From contig NZ_JACVPW010000001.1 of the NCBI RefSeq assembly GCF_018881715.1, positions 273,337 to 337,336 on the forward strand: a stretch of 64,000 bases of DNA, given 5' to 3'. The notes beneath the pieces are model-generated. The model did no database searches. It was not told where the DNA came from and saw only the letters and a list, made by a program, of their open reading frames with translations. The DNA comes from Polynucleobacter parvulilacunae. Its GTDB lineage: Bacteria > Pseudomonadota > Gammaproteobacteria > Burkholderiales > Burkholderiaceae. Of the stretch, positions 58,881-64,000 are shown piece by piece. How positions within the stretch are numbered: the first letter of the stretch is position 1; every line of letters begins with the position of its first letter. Both the position numbers and the translations under genes were made by a program.

Positions 58881-60065
58881 TTATGTCGTTGTGCTTACAT
58901 CCTTTGATTCTGTTGCTCTCGTTGGCATTTCGCCCATCGACCAAGCAATTATAAGCCAGCAAACTAGAAGGGCTGCACCCATCGCAAAGACCGATAAATC
59001 GCCATGGCTATCCATCAAATAACCTCCAATGACGGCGCCTGAGAAGAGGCCAATCGATTGAGTAGTGTTGTAAACACCCAATGCGGTACCTTTAGATTCT
59101 TTAGCAAAACGGGACACCAAGGAAGGCTGTAAGGCTTCGAGCAAATTAAAGCCTACAAAATAAATCAATAGCGCAGCCGCAATAGACATGACGGAATTCG
59201 CTTGTGTGAATACTGCTTCAGCAATTAATAGCAAAACAATCGCAACTAACAAAACTGTTCTTAATTTTTGTTTCTTCTCACCGTAAATAATTCCTGGCGC
59301 CATGAATACAAATGAAAGCAGCACTACGGGAAGATAAATCTCCCAATGGGAAGAGAGTGGCAATCCTGCCTGCACTAGTAAACGTGGCACTACCAAGAAC
59401 ATCGCTACTTGAGTTGCATGCAATACAAAGACGCCGAGATTTAAACGCATTAACTCAGGGCGAAAGAAAACTTCTTTCAATGAAGCTTGTTGAACTTTTG
59501 CATCAGGCTTGCTTGTTGGCAATACGTAATAAGTCACAAACATCGCAATCACGCCTAACGCTGCCAGAATGATAAAAATTCCGCTGAGACTAATCGCACG
59601 ATAAATCGGTGCGGCAATCACTAAAGATAAGGCAAATGAAAGGGCAATACTGCCACCGACTAATGCCATGGCTCGCGTACGAACCTGCTCACGAGTCAAA
59701 TCGGCCACCCAAGCTGAAATCGCTGCTGAAACTGCGCCAGCACCCATAATTCCGCGACCAATGGCGATCCAGAGCAAGTCATCCTTGGCAGCACAGATCA
59801 GCGCGCCAGCAACAAATAAGGAGAGCCCCCATAAAACGACCGGTTTACGGCCAATTCGGTCAGATAAACGACCTAAAGGGATATAAAAACAGGCTTGAAC
59901 AATGTTGAAGATTCCGAGGGTCAAACCAACCCAGAGTGCGTGCTCGCCACCCGGCAAGCCCCGCGCATGAATGCTGAAGATGGGCAATAGCAAGAACAGG
60001 CCCAGCATACGGAGGCCAAATATGCCTGCTAAGGCCAGAGTGGAGCGAAGTTCAGAAGGATTCAT
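58881..60065 (-). CDS. MFS transporter
   Basis: A 394-residue transporter with about twelve membrane helices. The conserved MFS loop motif is GRLSDRIGRKPVV, and LSDRIGRKPVVLWG is followed by GRGIMGAGAVSAA. It resembles the drug:H+ antiporter-type MFS proteins that stand between ssb and uvrA in Burkholderiales. The substrate is unknown. It is transcribed away from uvrA across a 37-base gap. Confidence 0.85.
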   Translation of the reverse strand: MNPSELRSTLALAGIFGLRMLGLFLLLPIFSIHARGLPGGEHALWVGLTLGIFNIVQACFYIPLGRLSDRIGRKPVVLWGLSLFVAGALICAAKDDLLWIAIGRGIMGAGAVSAAISAWVADLTREQVRTRAMALVGGSIALSFALSLVIAAPIYRAISLSGIFIILAALGVIAMFVTYYVLPTSKPDAKVQQASLKEVFFRPELMRLNLGVFVLHATQVAMFLVVPRLLVQAGLPLSSHWEIYLPVVLLSFVFMAPGIIYGEKKQKLRTVLLVAIVLLLIAEAVFTQANSVMSIAAALLIYFVGFNLLEALQPSLVSRFAKESKGTALGVYNTTQSIGLFSGAVIGGYLMDSHGDLSVFAMGAALLVCWLIIAWSMGEMPTRATESKDVSTTT

Positions 60066-60102
60066 GGGAAAGAGCTATATTAACAAGTTACGCTAAAAAA
60101 TC

Positions 60103-63000
60103 ATGAATAACGAAATCAAGATCCGCGGTGCCCGCACCCACAACCTCAAAAACATCAATCTAGACATTCCTAGAGAGAAACTTGTTGTCCTTACTGGCTT
60201 ATCAGGTTCAGGCAAAAGCTCATTGGCTTTTGACACCCTGTATGCGGAAGGTCAACGTCGCTATGTTGAATCGCTCTCAGCTTATGCCCGTCAGTTTTTG
60301 CAACTCATGGAAAAGCCAGATGTCGACACGATTGAAGGGCTTTCACCAGCGATTTCGATTGAGCAAAAAGCAACCAGTCACAACCCACGCTCAACCGTTG
60401 GTACCGTTACTGAAATTCATGATTACTTACGTTTGCTGTTCGCACGCGCAGGCACACCACATTGCCCAGATCACGATCTTCCATTAGAAGCGCAAAGCGT
60501 TTCTCAAATGGTCGATACCGTGTTGTCGATGCCAGAAGATACAAAGCTCATGATTCTTGCTCCAGTAGTGAGTGAGCGCAAAGGCGAGTTTGTCGATCTC
60601 TTCCAAGACTTGCAAGCACAAGGCTTTGTGCGCTTTCGCGTCCGCTCTGGAGGCGGCACAGCAAACGTAGCCAAAGCAGAAATTTTTGAAGTCGATCAAT
60701 TACCGACGCTCAAGAAAAACGATAAGCACTCGATTGAAGTGGTGGTGGATCGCATTAAAGTGCGTCCTGATATTCAGCAGCGTTTGGCGGAGTCTTTTGA
60801 GACCGCCCTACGTTTAGCCGATGGCAAAGCCATGATTGTGGATATGGATACTGGCAAAGAGATGATTTTCTCTAGCAAGTTTGCTTGCCCAGTGTGCTCA
60901 TACTCACTTCAAGAACTAGAGCCGCGTCTCTTCTCTTTTAACAACCCAATGGGTGCTTGCCCATCGTGTGACGGCTTAGGGCATCAGTCTTTCTTTGATC
61001 CAAAGCGCATCGTTGCTCACCCTGACTTATCGCTTGCCTCTGGCGCCATTAAAGGCTGGGATCGTCGCAATCAGTTCTATTTCAAACTCCTTCAGACCCT
61101 CGCTAAGCATGGTGGCTTTGATGTCGAGAAGCCATTTGAGACTCTCAACAAGAAACAACAAGATCTCATTCTCCTGGGCTCCGGTGATGTCACTATTCCA
61201 TTTGAGTACATCAACGAGCGCGGTAAAAACAGTATTCGCGAACACGCTTTTGAAGGCATTGTTGCCAACTTTGAAAGACGCTATCGCGAAACGGATTCCA
61301 TGACAGTGCGTGAAGAATTGTCACGCTATCAAAATGTGCAGACTTGCCCAGAATGTAATGGCAGCCGTTTACGTAAAGAGGCCCGCTTTGTCAAAGTGGG
61401 TGAGAAAAAACAATCGCGCGCTATTTATGAAATTAGCGCCCTGCCACTTAAGGAAGCTAAAGAATATTTCGAGACCCTGGAGCTCAAAGGCGCTAAGCGA
61501 GAAATTGCCGATAAGATCGTTAAAGAGATCGGTGCACGTCTACGCTTCTTAAATGATGTGGGTCTTGACTACCTTTCACTCGAGCGTAGTGCCGATACCT
61601 TATCTGGCGGTGAAGCCCAACGTATTCGCCTAGCAAGCCAGATCGGCTCTGGCTTAACGGGCGTGATGTATGTTTTGGATGAGCCATCGATTGGTCTGCA
61701 TCAACGCGATAACGATCGCTTGATTGGAACCCTGAAGCACTTACGTGATTTAGGTAATAGCGTCTTGGTGGTCGAGCATGACGAAGACATGATTCGCGCC
61801 TCTGACTGGGTGATTGATATCGGCCCTGGTGCTGGCGTTCATGGTGGTGAAGTGGTTGCACAAGGTACACCTGCAGAAGTGGAAGCAAACCCGAACTCTT
61901 TAACTGGTGCCTACCTCGCTGGCCGCGAAGCCATTGCAGTCCCAGAAAAACGGGTTCCGGTGAATGATCGCTTCTTAGAAATTATTGGTGCGCGTGGCAA
62001 TAACTTACAATCCGTACATGCAAAGATTCCAGTTGGCTTGCTAACTTGCGTTACTGGTGTATCAGGCTCTGGTAAATCCACCCTCATTAACGACACCTTG
62101 CATCATGCAGTTGCACAACATCTGTATGGCTCGAATGCAGAGCCTGCAGCACACGATGCAATTAAGGGTCTAGAGCATTTCGATAAGGTGATTAGTGTTG
62201 ACCAGTCTCCAATCGGCAGAACCCCACGCTCTAATCCTGCAACCTACACAGGACTATTTACTCCGATTAGAGAACTCTTTGCTGGAGTTCCTGCATCACG
62301 TGAACGGGGCTATGAAGCAGGTCGCTTCTCCTTTAATGTCAAAGGTGGTCGCTGCGATTCTTGTGAAGGCGATGGCGTTCTTAAAGTAGAAATGCATTTC
62401 TTGCCAGACGTGTACGTGCCTTGCGATGTTTGTCACGGCAAGCGCTACAACCGTGAGACCTTAGATATTCGCTACAAGGGCAAGAATATTCACGAAGTGT
62501 TGTCGATGACAATCGAACAAGCTCATGAGTTCTTTGAGGCGGTTCCGGTAGTCAAACGCAAACTCAAAACATTACTAGATGTAGGTCTGGGCTATGTGAA
62601 GCTTGGCCAAAGTGCTACGACCTTGTCTGGAGGCGAAGCACAACGCGTCAAACTGTCGCTTGAACTCTCTAAGCGTGATACCGGCAGAACCTTATACATC
62701 CTAGATGAACCAACTACTGGCTTGCATTTCCATGACATTCAGTTGTTGCTCACTGTAATCCAAACACTCAAGAAACAAGGCAATACGATTGTCATCATTG
62801 AGCACAACCTCGATGTGATTAAGACCGCTGATTGGATTATTGACTTAGGACCTAAGGGTGGCGCTGGCGGTGGACAGATTATTGCTACCGGTACACCAGA
62901 AGATGTTGCTAAAAATGAACTCAGTTTTACGGGTCACTACTTGGCACCACTGCTAACTCGTAAAGCACCCACTCCTGTAGCCAGTAAAAAGAAAAAGTAA
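60103..63000 (+). CDS. uvrA: UvrABC excinuclease subunit A
   Basis: A 965-residue damage-recognition ATPase of nucleotide excision repair. Two ABC-type ATPase modules are seen: Walker [13 protein letters not shown] and [12 protein letters not shown], with signatures [16 protein letters not shown] and [16 protein letters not shown]. Zinc-finger cysteines occur in [10 protein letters not shown]...CPSC and CDSCEGDG...CDVC. The length is normal. No LexA box (CTG-N10-CAG) was seen in the short upstream gap. Confidence 0.98.
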   Translation: MNNEIKIRGARTHNLKNINLDIPREKLVVLTGLSGSGKSSLAFDTLYAEGQRRYVESLSAYARQFLQLMEKPDVDTIEGLSPAISIEQKATSHNPRSTVGTVTEIHDYLRLLFARAGTPHCPDHDLPLEAQSVSQMVDTVLSMPEDTKLMILAPVVSERKGEFVDLFQDLQAQGFVRFRVRSGGGTANVAKAEIFEVDQLPTLKKNDKHSIEVVVDRIKVRPDIQQRLAESFETALRLADGKAMIVDMDTGKEMIFSSKFACPVCSYSLQELEPRLFSFNNPMGACPSCDGLGHQSFFDPKRIVAHPDLSLASGAIKGWDRRNQFYFKLLQTLAKHGGFDVEKPFETLNKKQQDLILLGSGDVTIPFEYINERGKNSIREHAFEGIVANFERRYRETDSMTVREELSRYQNVQTCPECNGSRLRKEARFVKVGEKKQSRAIYEISALPLKEAKEYFETLELKGAKREIADKIVKEIGARLRFLNDVGLDYLSLERSADTLSGGEAQRIRLASQIGSGLTGVMYVLDEPSIGLHQRDNDRLIGTLKHLRDLGNSVLVVEHDEDMIRASDWVIDIGPGAGVHGGEVVAQGTPAEVEANPNSLTGAYLAGREAIAVPEKRVPVNDRFLEIIGARGNNLQSVHAKIPVGLLTCVTGVSGSGKSTLINDTLHHAVAQHLYGSNAEPAAHDAIKGLEHFDKVISVDQSPIGRTPRSNPATYTGLFTPIRELFAGVPASRERGYEAGRFSFNVKGGRCDSCEGDGVLKVEMHFLPDVYVPCDVCHGKRYNRETLDIRYKGKNIHEVLSMTIEQAHEFFEAVPVVKRKLKTLLDVGLGYVKLGQSATTLSGGEAQRVKLSLELSKRDTGRTLYILDEPTTGLHFHDIQLLLTVIQTLKKQGNTIVIIEHNLDVIKTADWIIDLGPKGGAGGGQIIATGTPEDVAKNELSFTGHYLAPLLTRKAPTPVASKKKK

Positions 63001-63014
63001 GGCGCTATCAGATC

Positions 63015-64000
63015 TCAGAGTAATTTAGCTTCGGCCAAATCCGTTGCTTCTGAATTACCTGAGATCACCAAAATATCATTAGCCTCAAGCATAAGATCTG
63101 GGGCAGGGTCTAGCTTCACGTAATCCGCGTTTCGACCTTTACGACGCACCGCCTGAACATTGACACCCTCTTTATCTAGGTCAAGCTCACCCAGGGTTTT
63201 ACCAATCGCTTGTGAATGCGGCAACAGAGTAATGGCATGTAAGCGCCAAGACTCATTCGACCCAAAGTCATCGTCCGCAGATCCTCGGAAATAACCCCTG
63301 AGCAAGCTATAGCGCTCTTCCCTTGCAGTCGTTATCCGTCGTACTACCTTACGCATTGGCACTCCCATGATCAGCAATACATGGGAGGCAATCATCAAGC
63401 TGCCTTCAATGAGTTCAGGCACTACTTCTGTGGCACCGGCCGCTTGCAGCTTAGCGATATCCGCATCATCTCGAGTACGCACCAGTACAGTCATACCTGG
63501 ACGCAAGTGTTCGACTTGACGTAACACTCGCATGCTTGCGGCAGTATCTGCATAAGTAATCACAACCGCCTTTGCTCTTGAGAGGCCAGCGGCGACTAAA
63601 TAATTTTCACGACTAGCATCGCCATAAACCACATTGTCGCCAGCAGCCGCGGCTTCTTTAACGCGATCAGGATCTAAATCTAATGCGATGTAAGGAATCT
63701 TTTCTTGATCCAGCATGCGCGCCAAACTTTGACCTGAACGACCGAAGCCACAAATGATTACGTGGTTTTCATTACGAACGCTCTTGGCAGCAACTCGAGT
63801 AAGTGCAAGTGATTGCAATAACCATTCATTACTAGAGAAGCGCATGGCAATGCGGTCGCTATATTCAATCAGGAATGGCGCACAGAACATCGAGATCAAC
63901 ATCGCTGCCAACACTGCTTGACTCAAAGTCGGATCAATTAAATCCAAGCCATCAATTTGATTGAGCAACACAAAACCGAATTCACCAGCCTGAGCCAAGC
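63015..64000 (-). CDS. Kef-type monovalent cation:proton antiporter, RCK-containing (partial, N-terminus outside window)
   Basis: The C-terminal part of a CPA2-family antiporter. Only the last transmembrane helices are present (AQAGEFGFVLLNQI, LSQAVLAAMLISMFCAPFLI). They are followed by a TrkA-N/RCK domain (HVIICGFGRSGQSLARML) and a TrkA-C domain (GKTLGELDLDKEGVNVQA). RCK domains gate K+ efflux in response to nucleotides or glutathione adducts. The upstream portion lies beyond the right edge. It faces uvrA, 14 bases apart. Confidence 0.88.
   Translation of the reverse strand, partial: LAQAGEFGFVLLNQIDGLDLIDPTLSQAVLAAMLISMFCAPFLIEYSDRIAMRFSSNEWLLQSLALTRVAAKSVRNENHVIICGFGRSGQSLARMLDQEKIPYIALDLDPDRVKEAAAAGDNVVYGDASRENYLVAAGLSRAKAVVITYADTAASMRVLRQVEHLRPGMTVLVRTRDDADIAKLQAAGATEVVPELIEGSLMIASHVLLIMGVPMRKVVRRITTAREERYSLLRGYFRGSADDDFGSNESWRLHAITLLPHSQAIGKTLGELDLDKEGVNVQAVRRKGRNADYVKLDPAPDLMLEANDILVISGNSEATDLAEAKLL

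Noticed and set aside
60066-60102. LexA/SOS box before uvrA, ssb or ruvC
   Set aside because: No CTG-N10-CAG palindrome is present in the short gaps before uvrA and ssb or in the 24 bases before ruvC. SOS control is therefore not claimed.
60182-60487. Open frames inside uvrA, lptD, purH and other genes on other frames or strands
   Set aside because: These are shadows of strong family matches on the true frame, have no domain or start signal, and have low-complexity composition.
1-64000. Mobile element, prophage, CRISPR or tRNA genes
   Set aside because: I found no transposase, integrase, phage gene, direct-repeat array or cloverleaf in the gaps between genes.

Overview
The window looks like a stretch of chromosomal backbone from a betaproteobacterium of the Burkholderiaceae, most likely a Polynucleobacter-type freshwater organism. 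This is inference from gene order (miaB-ybeY-corC-lnt, dusB-fis-purH-ruvCAB, ssb-MFS-uvrA, ubiE-Tim44-ubiJ-ubiB-DUF502-aspS-nudB), protein character, moderate GC content and very tight packing. I see no insertion sequence, prophage, CRISPR array, plasmid function or tRNA. Nearly every gene is a recognisable housekeeping or transport gene, and gaps are usually under 100 bp.

Layout. 1-9 kb: transporters and small stress or envelope proteins (partial MHS-family symporter, TRIC-type channel, zeta-class GST, AEC carrier, gamma carbonic anhydrase, AmtB, a Rap1a-like secreted protein, a glycine-zipper lipoprotein, OsmC, rhodanese, Na+/H+ antiporter). 9-17.7 kb, plus strand: miaB, ybeY, corC, lnt, glyQ, glyS, gmhB and a PlsC-type acyltransferase. 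17.7-23.5 kb, minus strand: rsmA, pdxA, surA, lptD. 23.5-27.8 kb, plus strand: amgK, murU, pepP and a UbiH-like hydroxylase. 27.9-33.2 kb: dusB, fis, purH, ruvC, ruvA, ruvB. 33.2-38.1 kb: tyrS, anmK, erpA, argC, rpsI, rplM. 38.1-39.3 kb: the main non-coding zone, with a candidate small RNA, a second OsmC-like gene and RNase P RNA. 39.3-54.8 kb, minus strand: pyrC, a glycerate kinase, an Atm1-like ABC exporter, nudB, aspS, DUF502, ubiB, ubiJ, a Tim44-like protein, ubiE, DUF971 and a 1279-residue fused FAD/Fe-S oxidoreductase. 54.9-64 kb: ilvA, a 5'-nucleotidase, queF, ssb, an MFS transporter, uvrA and a partial Kef-type antiporter.

Shared themes. Outer-membrane biogenesis is heavily represented (lptD, surA, lnt, gmhB, acyltransferase). 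Peptidoglycan recycling through AnmK, AmgK and MurU is nearly complete. Ubiquinone synthesis has ubiE, ubiJ, ubiB and a UbiH-like enzyme. DNA repair and recombination have ruvCAB, uvrA and ssb.

The most interesting unexplained signal is between rplM and the OsmC-like gene at 38511. The minus strand there carries a good sigma70-type promoter, about 100 nt with stable hairpins and two CCUCC-type anti-Shine-Dalgarno motifs, and a strong intrinsic terminator, all upstream of and separate from rplM. It reads as an uncharacterised trans-acting small RNA. Secondary points are an NtrC-like palindrome upstream of an amtB that lacks glnK, an orphan Rap1a-like protein, the absence of phoH between miaB and ybeY, and terminators that share sequence with the ends of convergent genes.
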